A stretch of DNA of 64,000 nt from Bradyrhizobium archetypum (GCF_013114835.1 NZ_JAAVLW010000005.1:434001-498000); one strand, 5' to 3'. Shown: positions 16,137 through 25,528, counted from the first letter of the stretch. The notes: generated by a model not told the origin, from the letters alone. A program made the numbers and translations.

Positions 16137-17230
16137 GCATGATGACTAACACGCTCGGGCGATACTTTGCCGGCCGCTTCCTGATCTCGGCGGTGGGCGT
16201 GTTTGCGAGCATTTTCGTGCTGCTCGTGCTGGTCGACTACATCGAAATGGTTCGCAAGACCTCCGGCCTCGTCTCGGCGTCGGCGATCACGGTGGCGCAG
16301 ACGTCGCTCTACCGGGTGCCGCAACTGCTCGAGAAGCTGATGCCATTCTGCGTCCTGATCGGCGCGATGACCTGCTATCTCGCGCTGTCGCGGCGGCTTG
16401 AGTTGGTGGTCGCCCGTGCCGCCGGCGTATCGGCCTGGCAGTTCGTCTCGCCGGCGCTGGCAAGCTCGATCATCCTCGGCACCCTGGCAACGGTTGCCTA
16501 CAACCCGATGTCGGCGAATTTGCGCGAACTGTCCAAGCGAATGGAGGCGGAGTTGTTCGGCTCCGCGCCCGGCGGCGGTATCCAGGACGCATCCGGCTTC
16601 TGGCTCAACCAGGTCAACAGCGACGGCCAGTCGATCATCAACGCGGCGCGCAGCGAACAGCAGGGTGTCCGGCTGACCGGACTGACGGTATTTCGCTTCG
16701 ACACCGGTCTCCAGTTCAAGGAGCGAATCGAGGCCCGTGAAGCCACGCTGGAAGAAGGCCGTTGGGCGTTTAAATCGGTACGAAGGTACTCCCTTGATCA
16801 ACCTCCGGTTGATCAAAACACCTATTACCTCTCAACCACCCTCACTCCGGCCCAGGTCCGCAACAGCTTCTCCACCCCAGAAACCGTGTCTTTTTGGCAA
16901 CTGCCTGGCTATATCCGTTCTTCCGAAAGTTCGGGCTTCGCGACTGCCGGTTACCGTCTGCAGTACCATAAGCTCATCGCACAGCCATTTTTGCTGGCTG
17001 CAATGGTGATGTTGGCGGCTTCCGTGAGCCTTCGCTTCTTCCGGATGGGCGGCGTGCAGAAGATGGTTTTAAGTGGCGTGGGCGCAGGGTTTCTGCTCTA
17101 CGTTCTATCGAAAGTTACTGAGGATTTGAGCAAGGCTGAGTTGATGCATCCCATCGCTGCGGCGTGGTTGCCTGTCTGTGTGGGCGGCCTCACCGGCTTT
17201 TTGGCCTTGTTGTACCAGGAGGACGGGTAG
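16133..17230 (+). CDS. lptG: LPS export ABC transporter permease LptG
   Basis: This 365-aa partner of LptF has the same six-helix plus periplasmic-domain layout. It begins MSMMTNTLGRYFAGRFL and has the family's conserved LEKLMPFCVLIGAM segment after the first helices. The start ATG overlaps the lptF stop, and its own TAG overlaps the GTG of lptD. This gives a coupled lptF-lptG-lptD transcript. Confidence 0.97.
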   Translation: MSMMTNTLGRYFAGRFLISAVGVFASIFVLLVLVDYIEMVRKTSGLVSASAITVAQTSLYRVPQLLEKLMPFCVLIGAMTCYLALSRRLELVVARAAGVSAWQFVSPALASSIILGTLATVAYNPMSANLRELSKRMEAELFGSAPGGGIQDASGFWLNQVNSDGQSIINAARSEQQGVRLTGLTVFRFDTGLQFKERIEAREATLEEGRWAFKSVRRYSLDQPPVDQNTYYLSTTLTPAQVRNSFSTPETVSFWQLPGYIRSSESSGFATAGYRLQYHKLIAQPFLLAAMVMLAASVSLRFFRMGGVQKMVLSGVGAGFLLYVLSKVTEDLSKAELMHPIAAAWLPVCVGGLTGFLALLYQEDG

Positions 17231-19725
17231 TGGCCGTTGTCGCCGCCCGCCAGTTGAGGTCGCCTGCGTTCAGGTGGCGCACCCATGTGCGCCGCCATCG
17301 AGCCCGCTTGGCTGCCGTTGGCGTCCCTATGTTTGCCCTGCTTGCCGGGTTGGTCCTGGCTGGCTCGATCGAGCTTGCCCTGACCGTACCGGCCTCGGCG
17401 CAAAGCTTCACCTACAACCCGCGTCCGCCCAAGCCGCCGCCGCGGCCCGTCAACAATGACGGCCGCATGACCGTGCAAGCGGTAGAGGTGGACTACGACT
17501 ACAACAACCAGCGCGTGTCGGCAGTCGGCAACGTGCAGATGTTCTACAACGGCACCAGCGTGGAGGCCGACAAGGTCATTTACGACCAGAAGACCAAGCG
17601 GCTGCATGCGGAAGGCAACATCCGCCTGACCGATGCGGAAGGCAAAGTCACCTACGCCAACATCATGGACCTGAGCGACGACTACCGAGACGGCTTCGTC
17701 GACTCGCTGCGCGTCGATACGGCGGATGACACGCGAATGGCAGCGACCCGCGCCGACCGTTCCGCCGGCAATTACACCGTGTTCGAGAACGGCGTGTATA
17801 CCGCCTGCGCCCCGTGCAAGGACAATCCGAAAAAGCCGCCGCTGTGGCAGGTCAAGGGTGCTCGCATCATCCACGACCAGACCGACAAGATGCTGTACTT
17901 CGAGAACGCGCGGCTCGAATTCTTCGGCGTGCCAATGGCGTATCTGCCGTACTTCTCGACGCCCGATCCGACCGTGAAGCGCAAGACGGGCTTCCTGATG
18001 CCCGGCTTCAGCTCCAATTCGACCTACGGCTATGCCATCGAGACTCCATTCTATTGGGCGATCGCGCCAGACTATGACGCGACCTTCAATCCGCGCTTCA
18101 CGACCAGGCAGGGCGTGCTGTTCCAGGGCGAATTCCGCCAGCGGCTGATCAACGGCTCGTATCAGATCCGCGCCTACGGCATTAACCAGCTCGACCCCGG
18201 CGCGTTTGCCGGGCAGCCGGGTGACCGCGACTTCCGCGGCGGCATCGATACAAAGGGCCAATTCGCCCTGAACGACAAATGGGTCTGGGGCTGGGACGGC
18301 GTTCTGCTATCGGACTACTACTTCTTCTCGGATTACCGGCTGGCGCAATATCGCGATCCGCTGGGCTCGTTCCTGAGCCTGCCGACGGAAGCGATCTCGC
18401 AGCTCTATCTGACCGGCGTCGGCAACCGCAGCTTCTTCGACGCGCGTACGATCTATTACCTCTCCTTCTCCGGAAGCCAGGACAAGGTGCCGGTGATCCA
18501 TCCGGTGATCGACTACAACAACGTCATCAACCACCCGATCCTCGGCGGCGAAGTCAGCTACAAGACCAACTTCACCAGCCTGTCGCGCACGACGGCGGCC
18601 TTCGACCCGATCACGACGCTGGCCAACACCAATGGCCTGTGCCTGACCGCATCGGCCGACCCGCTGGCCCGCCTCCCCTCGCAGTGCCTGCTGCGCGGCA
18701 TGCCCGGCACCTATACACGGCTGACGGCTGAAGCGCAGTGGCGGCGCTCGTACACCGATCCGATCGGCCAGATCTGGACGCCGTTTGCGATCATGCGCGC
18801 CGACGCCATCGACGCCTCGATCTCGAACCAGCCCGGCGTTTCGAACTTCCTGCCGGTCGGCGACACGCAGGCGGTCCGCCTGATGCCGACCGTCGGCCTC
18901 GAATATCGCTACCCCTTCATCAACGTTCAGCCCTGGGGCACCACCACGATCGAGCCGATCGCGCAGATCATCGCGCGTCCCAACGAGACCTATGCCGGCA
19001 GGCTGCCGAACGAGGACGCGCAAAGTATGGTGTTCGACGCCTCTAACCTGTTTGCGGTCGACAAGTTCTCGGGCTACGACCGTGTCGAAGGTGGCGGGCG
19101 CGCCAATGTCGGCGTGCAGGCGACCACGCAGTTCGATCGCGGCGGCAGCGTCAACGTGCTGTTCGGCCAATCCTACCAGCTATTCGGTCTGAATTCGTTC
19201 GCGGTGGCGGACGCGACCAATACCGCGCTCAATTCCGGCCTGCAGAACACCCGGTCCGACTATGTCGCCCGCGTCAACTATTCGCCGAACCGGACCTATA
19301 CGTTCAGCGTGCGCTCGCGCATCGATGAGGCGACGCTGAACGTCAACCGCTTCGAAGCCGAGGGACGCGCCTCGTTCGACCGCTGGTCGGTCAGCATGAT
19401 GTACGGCAATTATGCCGCTCAGCCGGAACTCGGATACCTGACCCGGCGCGAAGGCCTGCTCGGCAGCGCATCGATCAAGCTGGCGTCGAACTGGGTCGTG
19501 TCCGGAGCGGCGCGCTGGGACCTTGAAGCCAACAAGCTGAACCAGTACATCATCGGCGCGGGTTATGTGGACGACTGCTTCGTGCTGGCCGCCAACTACG
19601 TCACGTCCTACACCTACTCGGCCGGGACGACGCCGCCGGTGCTCAACCACGCTTTCATGGTGCAGATCGGCCTGCGGACCATTGCCAATACGTCCTCATC
19701 GGCCGGCAGCAGCGGCATTCAGTAG
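17230..19725 (+). CDS. lptD: LPS-assembly outer membrane protein LptD
   Basis: This 831-aa protein has an N-terminal signal segment (FALLAGLVLAGSIELALTVP to ASAQS), then an OstA/LptA-like jellyroll (VEVDYDYNNQRVSAVGNVQM, KRLHAEGNIRL) and a large C-terminal beta-barrel. It inserts lipopolysaccharide into the outer leaflet together with LptE. The GTG at 17230 overlaps the lptG stop; it gives a somewhat long n-region (about 50 residues before the hydrophobic core), so a later start such as MFALLAG is also possible. The barrel ends in a normal hydrophobic/aromatic C-terminal segment. Confidence 0.95.
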   Translation: MAVVAARQLRSPAFRWRTHVRRHRARLAAVGVPMFALLAGLVLAGSIELALTVPASAQSFTYNPRPPKPPPRPVNNDGRMTVQAVEVDYDYNNQRVSAVGNVQMFYNGTSVEADKVIYDQKTKRLHAEGNIRLTDAEGKVTYANIMDLSDDYRDGFVDSLRVDTADDTRMAATRADRSAGNYTVFENGVYTACAPCKDNPKKPPLWQVKGARIIHDQTDKMLYFENARLEFFGVPMAYLPYFSTPDPTVKRKTGFLMPGFSSNSTYGYAIETPFYWAIAPDYDATFNPRFTTRQGVLFQGEFRQRLINGSYQIRAYGINQLDPGAFAGQPGDRDFRGGIDTKGQFALNDKWVWGWDGVLLSDYYFFSDYRLAQYRDPLGSFLSLPTEAISQLYLTGVGNRSFFDARTIYYLSFSGSQDKVPVIHPVIDYNNVINHPILGGEVSYKTNFTSLSRTTAAFDPITTLANTNGLCLTASADPLARLPSQCLLRGMPGTYTRLTAEAQWRRSYTDPIGQIWTPFAIMRADAIDASISNQPGVSNFLPVGDTQAVRLMPTVGLEYRYPFINVQPWGTTTIEPIAQIIARPNETYAGRLPNEDAQSMVFDASNLFAVDKFSGYDRVEGGGRANVGVQATTQFDRGGSVNVLFGQSYQLFGLNSFAVADATNTALNSGLQNTRSDYVARVNYSPNRTYTFSVRSRIDEATLNVNRFEAEGRASFDRWSVSMMYGNYAAQPELGYLTRREGLLGSASIKLASNWVVSGAARWDLEANKLNQYIIGAGYVDDCFVLAANYVTSYTYSAGTTPPVLNHAFMVQIGLRTIANTSSSAGSSGIQ

Positions 19726-19783
19726 TTGATGCGAGGCTCGACTTTGCCGGAGAGCACCGTACGAATTGGTTGATACGGCTGAC

Positions 19784-20731
19784 ATGACCATGACGACCAT
19801 GATGCACTTTATCCGCCGACTTTGGTCCCTGACCGCCGGCTTTGCCATAGCGCTTGCCGTGCTGGCCGGCAGCCCCTCACCGCTGCGGGCGCAGTCCGTG
19901 GTCGTGATGGTCAACGGCGAGCCGATCACCAGCCTCGACGTAGAGCAGCGCACCAAGCTCAACTTCCTGACCACGCGCAAGCAGATGCCCCGGCAGGAAG
20001 TGATCGAGGAGCTGATCAACGAAAAGGTCAAGATCAAGGAAGCCAAGAGGTTCGGCGTCGATCCCACCGCGAGCGACATCGATCAGGCCTTTGCGGGCAT
20101 GAGCCAGCGGATGCGTCTCACGCCTGACCAGTTGACCAAATCACTGGAGAGCCAGGGTGTGCGGCCGGAAACGCTCAAGGCCCGCCTCAAGGCCGAAATG
20201 GTCTGGGGCAGCCTGGTGCGGGGCCGTTTCAAGGAGAGCCTCCAGGTCGGCGAGAGAGACGTTGCCGCCGCCGCCCAGGAAAGCGGCGAGCCGACCCAGA
20301 CCGAGGCCTTCGAATACAAGCTGCAGCCGATCGTGCTGATCGTGCCGCGCGGCTCGGCACAGGGCGCGATCGACGTACGGCGCAAGGAGGCGGAGTCGTT
20401 GCGCGAGCGCGTCCAGACCTGCGAGCAGGCCAACTCCTACTTCAAGTCGATGCAGAATGCCGCCATTCGCGACCCTGTCACCAAGACCTCTGCCGACATC
20501 CCCGGCCCCCTTCGTGAGCTCCTGGACAAGACGCCGGTCGGCCGTCTGACCCCGCCCGAAATCACCAAACAGGGTGTGGAGATGGTGGCGTTGTGCGAGA
20601 GGAAGCCAACCAAGATCGACACGCCGAAGAAGCGCGAAATCCGGGAAAAGATGTACACCCAGAAATACGAGGCAAAGTCGAAGGCTTACCTGGCCGACAT
20701 CCGCAAAGCCGCGATGATCGAATATCGTTGA
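19784..20731 (+). CDS. SurA N-terminal domain chaperone / peptidyl-prolyl isomerase-like protein
   Basis: This 315-aa periplasmic protein follows lptD, the position of SurA in many proteobacteria. A signal peptide lies in FIRRLWSLTAGFAIALAVLA and ends near LRAQ-SVVVMVNGEP. SurA_N features are VVVMVNGEPITSLDVEQR and EEVIEELINEKVKIKEAKR. The C-terminal part is divergent and no full parvulin domain is obvious, so it may be a chaperone with weak or no isomerase activity. The ATG at 19784 fits the signal peptide. Its TGA overlaps the pdxA ATG. Confidence 0.85.
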   Translation: MTMTTMMHFIRRLWSLTAGFAIALAVLAGSPSPLRAQSVVVMVNGEPITSLDVEQRTKLNFLTTRKQMPRQEVIEELINEKVKIKEAKRFGVDPTASDIDQAFAGMSQRMRLTPDQLTKSLESQGVRPETLKARLKAEMVWGSLVRGRFKESLQVGERDVAAAAQESGEPTQTEAFEYKLQPIVLIVPRGSAQGAIDVRRKEAESLRERVQTCEQANSYFKSMQNAAIRDPVTKTSADIPGPLRELLDKTPVGRLTPPEITKQGVEMVALCERKPTKIDTPKKREIREKMYTQKYEAKSKAYLADIRKAAMIEYR

Positions 20732-21777
20732 TGGCCAAGGATCACACGTCGAAGGATCCCACGTCCGAGGCTCCAACGAAGGCTCTCGCGCTGACATCCG
20801 GCGAGCCGGCGGGCATCGGTCCCGACATTGCCCTCGCCGCATGGCTGCGGCGCAAGGAGCTGGACCTGCCACCATTCTATCTGCTCGGTGATCGCGCCTT
20901 CTTCGCTGCGCGGGCGAAAATTTTGGGCGTCCCGGTCGAACTCGCCGATGTCACGCCCGAGCAAGCGTGCGCGGCATTTGCGAAAGCCTTGCCGGTGGTT
21001 GCGACCGGCGAAACCGCCACCGCGCGCCCCGGACAGCCCGACGATACCAGCGCGAGCGCGGCGCTGGCCTCGATTCGCCAGGCCGTCGACCATGTCAGAA
21101 CCGGACGCGCCGGCGCCGTCGTCACCAACCCGATCGCCAAGAGCGTGTTGTATCGCGCTGGATTTCGCCATCCCGGCCACACCGAGTTTCTCGCCGAGCT
21201 CGCCGCCGATGGCGGACGCGCGCCGCAGCCGGTGATGATGTTATGGTCGCCGGCGCTCGCCGTCGTTCCCGTGACCATCCATCTTTCGCTGCGCGACGCG
21301 CTGAAGCAGCTTTCGACCGGGCTGATCGTCGCCACGGCCGGGATAGCGGCTGCGGATCTGAAGGCCCGTTTCGGCCTTGCCCATCCGCGCCTCGCCGTGT
21401 CGGGTCTCAATCCGCATGCCGGCGAAGACGGCTCGCTCGGCAGCGAAGACATCGACGTCATCGCACCCGCCGTCGAAGCGCTGCGCAAGGACGGCATCGA
21501 CGCCAGAGGCCCTCTGCCCGCGGATACCATGTTCCACGCCGCGGCGCGCAACAGCTACGACTGCGCCATCTGCATGTATCACGACCAGGCGCTGATCCCG
21601 GTCAAGACGATTGCGTTCGAGGATGCCGTCAACGTCACGCTGGGATTGCCGTTCATCCGCACCTCGCCGGACCATGGCACGGCCTTCGATATTGCCGGCA
21701 GCGGCAAGGCCAACCCGTCGAGTCTCGCCGCGGCATTGCGGCTCGCCGCGCGCATGGCGGCGACCAAACCTGCATGA
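20731..21777 (+). CDS. pdxA: 4-hydroxythreonine-4-phosphate dehydrogenase
   Basis: This 348-aa NAD-dependent enzyme belongs to pyridoxal 5'-phosphate biosynthesis. Family motifs are present: LTSGEPAGIGPDI at the start, GHTEFLAEL, LNPHAGEDGSLGSED and the metal-binding segment MYHDQALIPVK. The ATG overlaps the upstream stop (TGATG) and the stop overlaps the rsmA start (ATGA), so surA-like, pdxA and rsmA are one operon. Confidence 0.98.
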   Translation: MAKDHTSKDPTSEAPTKALALTSGEPAGIGPDIALAAWLRRKELDLPPFYLLGDRAFFAARAKILGVPVELADVTPEQACAAFAKALPVVATGETATARPGQPDDTSASAALASIRQAVDHVRTGRAGAVVTNPIAKSVLYRAGFRHPGHTEFLAELAADGGRAPQPVMMLWSPALAVVPVTIHLSLRDALKQLSTGLIVATAGIAAADLKARFGLAHPRLAVSGLNPHAGEDGSLGSEDIDVIAPAVEALRKDGIDARGPLPADTMFHAAARNSYDCAICMYHDQALIPVKTIAFEDAVNVTLGLPFIRTSPDHGTAFDIAGSGKANPSSLAAALRLAARMAATKPA

Positions 21778-22640
21778 GCGCGATCGACGATCTGCCACCG
21801 CTGCGCGAGGTCATTCGCGAACACTCCCTGTCGGCGCGCAAATCGCTCGGCCAGAATTTTCTGCTCGACCTCAATCTCACCGCGCGGATTGCGCGTGCCG
21901 CGGGTCCCCTCGAAGGCGCTGTTGTCATCGAGGTCGGGCCCGGGCCCGGCGGCCTGACGCGCGCGCTCCTGGCGCTCGGCGCCAAACGCGTCATCGCGGT
22001 CGAGCGCGACGAGCGTGCGCTGGCCCCGCTCGATTACATCGCCAAACGTTATCCGGGCCGGCTCGATATCGTGCATGCCGACGCGCAACGCTTCGATCCT
22101 CGTCCGATGCTGGGCGGTGCAAAGGCCAGGATCGTCGCCAACCTGCCCTACAACATCGCAACCGCGCTTCTGGTGGACTGGCTGTCGATCGAGCCGTGGC
22201 CGCCCTGGTACGACATGATGGTGCTGATGTTTCAGCGCGAGGTCGCCGAACGGATCGTCGCAAGGGAGAATGAGGAGGCCTTTGGCCGGCTCGCGGTGCT
22301 CGCCAATTGGCGCACCGAGACCAAAATCCTGTTCGACATTTCGCCCGCGGCCTTCGTGCCGCAACCGAAAGTCACCTCCTCGGTGGTCCGGCTTGTGCCG
22401 CGCGACGCACCCGAACCGTGCGAGCGCCGCGCCCTCGAACAGGTTGCGGCGGCAGCCTTCGGCCAGCGCCGCAAAATGCTGCGGCAGAGCCTGAAATCGC
22501 TCTCCGTCGATCCGGCGCGGCTGGCGGAAGCCGCGCATATCGACACGACGCGGCGCGCCGAAACCATTCCGGTCTCGGGCTTTGTTGCCATGGCCCGCGA
22601 ATTGACCGATATACGCAGCACAAAATCAAACGCTGTTTAA
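21774..22640 (+). CDS. rsmA: 16S rRNA dimethyladenosine transferase
   Basis: This 288-aa KsgA enzyme dimethylates two adjacent adenosines in helix 45 of 16S rRNA. It shows SLGQNFLLDLNLTARI at the N-terminus, the SAM-binding EVGPGPGGLTRALL and the catalytic NLPYN. Length is normal. Its start overlaps the pdxA stop, which completes the lptFGD-surA-pdxA-rsmA gene order typical of alphaproteobacteria. Confidence 0.98.
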   Translation: MSAIDDLPPLREVIREHSLSARKSLGQNFLLDLNLTARIARAAGPLEGAVVIEVGPGPGGLTRALLALGAKRVIAVERDERALAPLDYIAKRYPGRLDIVHADAQRFDPRPMLGGAKARIVANLPYNIATALLVDWLSIEPWPPWYDMMVLMFQREVAERIVARENEEAFGRLAVLANWRTETKILFDISPAAFVPQPKVTSSVVRLVPRDAPEPCERRALEQVAAAAFGQRRKMLRQSLKSLSVDPARLAEAAHIDTTRRAETIPVSGFVAMARELTDIRSTKSNAV

Positions 22641-22652
22641 GGAGTGAACGCC

Positions 22653-23711
22653 ATGGCGCGAATGGTCCGCCAGTCCCTCGTCAAATTCGATGCGCCATTG
22701 TGCGAAACCATCGTCGACACGCCGAAGCCGCAAGGACGCGAAGTCCTGGTTCGCGTCGAGCGCTGCGGGCTCTGCCATTCCGACCTGCACATCCAGGACG
22801 GCTATGCCGATCTCGGCGGCGGCAAGAGGCTCGACACCACGCGCGGCATGACGCTGCCGTTCACGCTCGGCCATGAGATCGCCGGCGTCGTCGATGAGGT
22901 TGGGCCCGATGTCCCGAAGGAGTTGATCGGCAAGAAGCAGGCGGTATTCCCCTGGATCGGCTGCGGCCAATGCCGCGACTGCGCCAATGGCGACGAAAAC
23001 CTCTGCGTCAAACAGCGCTTCCTCGGCGTCTCGATCGACGGCGGCTTCGCCACCCACGTGCTGGTGCCCGACGCCAAATATCTGCTCGATTACGATCCGC
23101 TGCCGGTCAACCAGGCGGCGACGCTGATGTGCTCGGGAGTAACTGCCTATGGCGCGCTGAAGCGGCTGGTCGACCGCCCGCGGCAGCGCAATCTGCTGCT
23201 GATCGGGCTTGGCGGCGTCGGTATGATGGGGCTTGCGTTTGCGCAGGCAATGTTCAAGCAGAACATCACAGTTGCCGATCTGTCCCCTGCCGCGCGCGAG
23301 ACCGCGCTCAAGAACGGCGCCGCAGTCGCCTACGATCCGGCCGAGCCCGAGGTTGTCAGGCGCATTCTGAAAGAGACCGACGGCGGCTTCGACGGCGTCG
23401 TCGATTTCGCCGGCAACGAGAAATCGATGGCATTCGCGGTAGCGACGGTGGCACGCGGCGGCAAGATCGTCGTCTCCGGCCTGATGGGCGGCAATTTCAG
23501 CCTGCCGATGGTGCAATGGGTCTACAAGCGCATGACCATCGAAGGCTTCATGGTCGGCACGCTCGCCGAGGCGAAGGAACTGATGGCGCTCGCGCGTGCC
23601 GGCAAGATCAAGCCGACGCCGATGAAAGAAGAGCCGATGGCCGACGTCCAGAAGTGGATCGACGAGCTGCGCGCCGGCAAAGTCGTCGGACGTATCGTGC
23701 TGAAGAACTGA
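22653..23711 (+). CDS. zinc-dependent alcohol dehydrogenase family protein
   Basis: This 352-aa medium-chain dehydrogenase has catalytic zinc ligands in RCGLCHSD and LGHEIAG and a structural zinc lobe with CGQCRDCANGDENLC. The Rossmann segment is LLLIGLGGVGMMGLAFA. It should oxidise an alcohol or reduce an aldehyde with NAD(P). The specific substrate is unknown. The ATG at 22653 has AAGGAG eight nt upstream, 12 bp after rsmA, so it could be read through from that operon. Confidence 0.93.
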   Translation: MARMVRQSLVKFDAPLCETIVDTPKPQGREVLVRVERCGLCHSDLHIQDGYADLGGGKRLDTTRGMTLPFTLGHEIAGVVDEVGPDVPKELIGKKQAVFPWIGCGQCRDCANGDENLCVKQRFLGVSIDGGFATHVLVPDAKYLLDYDPLPVNQAATLMCSGVTAYGALKRLVDRPRQRNLLLIGLGGVGMMGLAFAQAMFKQNITVADLSPAARETALKNGAAVAYDPAEPEVVRRILKETDGGFDGVVDFAGNEKSMAFAVATVARGGKIVVSGLMGGNFSLPMVQWVYKRMTIEGFMVGTLAEAKELMALARAGKIKPTPMKEEPMADVQKWIDELRAGKVVGRIVLKN

Positions 23712-23780
23712 GCGCGACGAAGGCGATCCGTCACCCTGAGACGGCCACGCATTGCGTGGCCCTTGAAGGATCACATCGCC

Positions 23781-24158
23781 TCACGCAAATTGCGCGAGGC
23801 CGTGGCCGACCGACCAGTTCTCTTTCGCTGAGTCGAGAACGTTCACGAACACATCCGCGGGCCGGATGCCAGGGCGTTCGCCGAGCAGCTCTGCGATCCG
23901 CCGGAACAGCGCCTTCTTCTGTTCGGCCGTGCGCGTGTCGAACACGGTGATCTGGATGTACACGAGATCGTCGCTGCGCTGGATGCCAAAAGCATTGCCA
24001 TAGCGGAAGTTCGCTGCGTCATGCTCGCTAATGGTCATAAACTGATCGCCTTCGGGCACATCGAGTGCTTCGCGCATCGCGCGGTAAAGGCTGTCGAAGA
24101 TCGCCTGCCGATAGCTTTCCGGCTTTCCCGCGCGCAGGGAGATGTGAATGAACGGCAT
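23781..24158 (-). CDS. tautomerase superfamily protein
   Basis: This 125-aa protein starts MPFIHISLRAGKPESYRQAI. Proline 2 becomes the N-terminal catalytic base after Met removal, as in the 4-oxalocrotonate tautomerase superfamily. Length and the VYIQITVFDTRTAEQKKALF segment fit the fused (MSAD/cis-CaaD-like) subgroup. The reaction is probably keto-enol tautomerisation or related small-molecule chemistry; the substrate is unknown. It is divergent from a TetR regulator, with two operator-like palindromes between them, so it is the likely target of that repressor. Confidence 0.9.
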   Translation of the reverse strand: MPFIHISLRAGKPESYRQAIFDSLYRAMREALDVPEGDQFMTISEHDAANFRYGNAFGIQRSDDLVYIQITVFDTRTAEQKKALFRRIAELLGERPGIRPADVFVNVLDSAKENWSVGHGLAQFA

Positions 24159-24238
24159 CGCGCGTCCTTTCGCAGGCGGTCCTGGCCGTACGGGGGCTCC
24201 CGCAGGGTGGTTCGCCTCATCGGCGAAATGAGCTTAGA

Positions 24239-24283
24239 GTTTTTGACACGATGTTAAAAACACATTTTTGACGATGCGTCAAA
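24239..24283. promoter_or_regulatory. paired operator palindromes for the adjacent TetR regulator
   Basis: Site 2 is a perfect dyad, TTTGAC-N5-GTCAAA (24267-24283). Site 1 is a near-perfect copy, GTTTTTGAC-N5-GTTAAAAAC (24239-24261), with one mismatched pair. Centres are about 25 bp apart. Both lie between the divergent tautomerase and TetR genes and overlap TTGACA-like -35 sequences, which fits repression of both genes. Confidence 0.7.
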
Positions 24284-24339
24284 TACTATTCTGCGTCCCC
24301 AGCCCCGAATGGCGCCAACGCGTACACAGGAGAGAGACT

Positions 24340-24939
24340 TTGAGGCCGCGCGAGTTTGACCACGACCACGTCCTGCGCATCGCTTTCGATCAGTTCTGGC
24401 GCAACGGCGTCCGTGGAACTTCGCTCTCGGACATCGCACGTGAGGCGGGCGTCCAACGCGGCAGTCTCTATAACGCCTTTGGCAGCAAGGAAGCGCTGTT
24501 TCTCAGCGCCTACCAGCGTTATGCCGGCGACTATCTCAGCTCCGTTCAAAAGGCGCTCGGCTCGGGGACATTGCGACAGCGCCTTACGGCGTTCTTCGAT
24601 GTGACCATCAAGAGCTTCTGTTCCGGTTCGCCGCCCCGCGGATGCCCGACCACGCGGGGACTGATGGAGCTGGCGTCAGTCGAAGGTGAAGGGCTGGATG
24701 ACAACGCGCGCCAGGCATTTGCGGATCTGGTGGCCGGCATCACCGGCTTGGTTCGGGAAGCCTTGTCGAAGGGTGCCGAGCGGGGCCAGTTCAGCGGCGA
24801 CGCAGCGATCGCGGCACTCCACATCGTCACCGTGACGCGAGGATTGGCGGTGCTTGAACGCGCCTTCGGTGATGAGGTTCAGCTTCGGAAGATCGCCGCC
24901 CACACCGTCGATCTCGTGCTCGCCAAGAAGAACCGCTGA
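24340..24939 (+). CDS. TetR/AcrR family transcriptional regulator
   Basis: This 199-aa repressor has an N-terminal helix-turn-helix (VLRIAFDQFWRNGVRGTSLS, DIAREAGVQRGSLYNAFGSK) and a C-terminal ligand domain of the AefR/TetR_C type. The TTG at 24340 is preceded by AGGAGAGA and gives a normal N-terminus; in-frame codons upstream would cross the operator region. It is divergent from the tautomerase gene and probably binds the palindromes at 24239-24283. The inducer is unknown. Confidence 0.9.
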   Translation: MRPREFDHDHVLRIAFDQFWRNGVRGTSLSDIAREAGVQRGSLYNAFGSKEALFLSAYQRYAGDYLSSVQKALGSGTLRQRLTAFFDVTIKSFCSGSPPRGCPTTRGLMELASVEGEGLDDNARQAFADLVAGITGLVREALSKGAERGQFSGDAAIAALHIVTVTRGLAVLERAFGDEVQLRKIAAHTVDLVLAKKNR

Positions 24940-25097
24940 TGGCGACCATGAGCTGCGTCGCAGCATAACCAATGTTGTGGCAACCGGTGCGCCAGGGGCG
25001 GAAGCTGGTTGCCGTCACCGCGCGGCATCTTGGCAGTTATCGGTGATGAGAACGCGCCAGCGCGCTCCCGCCTTCCCCGGACCGAATGGAGCCGCGC

Positions 25098-25358
25098 ATG
25101 GAGAAGCGTTGCCGTATCAAACACGCCACCACGCTCGAAGCCGAGAAGCTTCGGGCGCGAGCGAGAACCTTGCCGCACATTGAGCGGCAGCCCGTGCTGC
25201 AAAAAGCGCGTCAGCTCGAAACGGCATCCCATGTGAACGAGTGGCTTTCGTCGCCGGGATTACGGGCGCCCAAACAGACCGTCACACAAAGACATCAACA
25301 CCGTTCGACCGTGCATCGTCGGCAGAAAGTGGCAGGACATCCTGATGAAAGACTATGA
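25098..25358 (+). CDS. small basic protein, 86 aa (paralogue of 5819-6019)
   Basis: The ATG at 25098 gives MEKRCRIKHATTLEAEKLRA, then QKARQLETASHVNEWLSSPG and LRAPKQ. The core matches the protein at 5819-6019 (KARQ-ETA-H---WL-SPG-AP), so they are paralogues. About 50 bp of upstream DNA is also conserved between the two loci. The C-terminal 25 residues (HQHRSTVHRRQ...) are extra and overlap the next gene by 14 nt. It is basic, helical and soluble. Function unknown. Confidence 0.65.
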   Translation: MEKRCRIKHATTLEAEKLRARARTLPHIERQPVLQKARQLETASHVNEWLSSPGLRAPKQTVTQRHQHRSTVHRRQKVAGHPDERL

Positions 25359-25521
25359 ACGTCGCCTTGAGAAGTTGCGCAAGGACGCCGCCGAATGCGC
25401 CCTCGTTCGCGACCTGGCTACGGAAAAAGCCAAGCGCGAAATATTTGATCGCCTCGCGCTGCATCTGAACCAACTGGCGGATGAAATCGAACAAGCCGTG
25501 CGCGCGTCAAAGGCAGGCTAG
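25345..25521 (+). CDS. 58-aa helical protein, unknown
   Basis: ATG at 25345 to TAG at 25519-25521. The product begins MKDYERRLEKLRKDAAECAL and continues DLATEKAKREIFDRLALHLN, ending AVRASKAG. It is a charged amphipathic helix with coiled-coil character. AGGA lies about nine nt before the start, and the gene overlaps the preceding 86-aa gene by 14 nt, suggesting co-translation. It resembles short proteins I recall as common in Bradyrhizobium. Function unknown. Confidence 0.65.
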   Translation: MKDYERRLEKLRKDAAECALVRDLATEKAKREIFDRLALHLNQLADEIEQAVRASKAG

Positions 25522-25528
25522 GAGCGGA

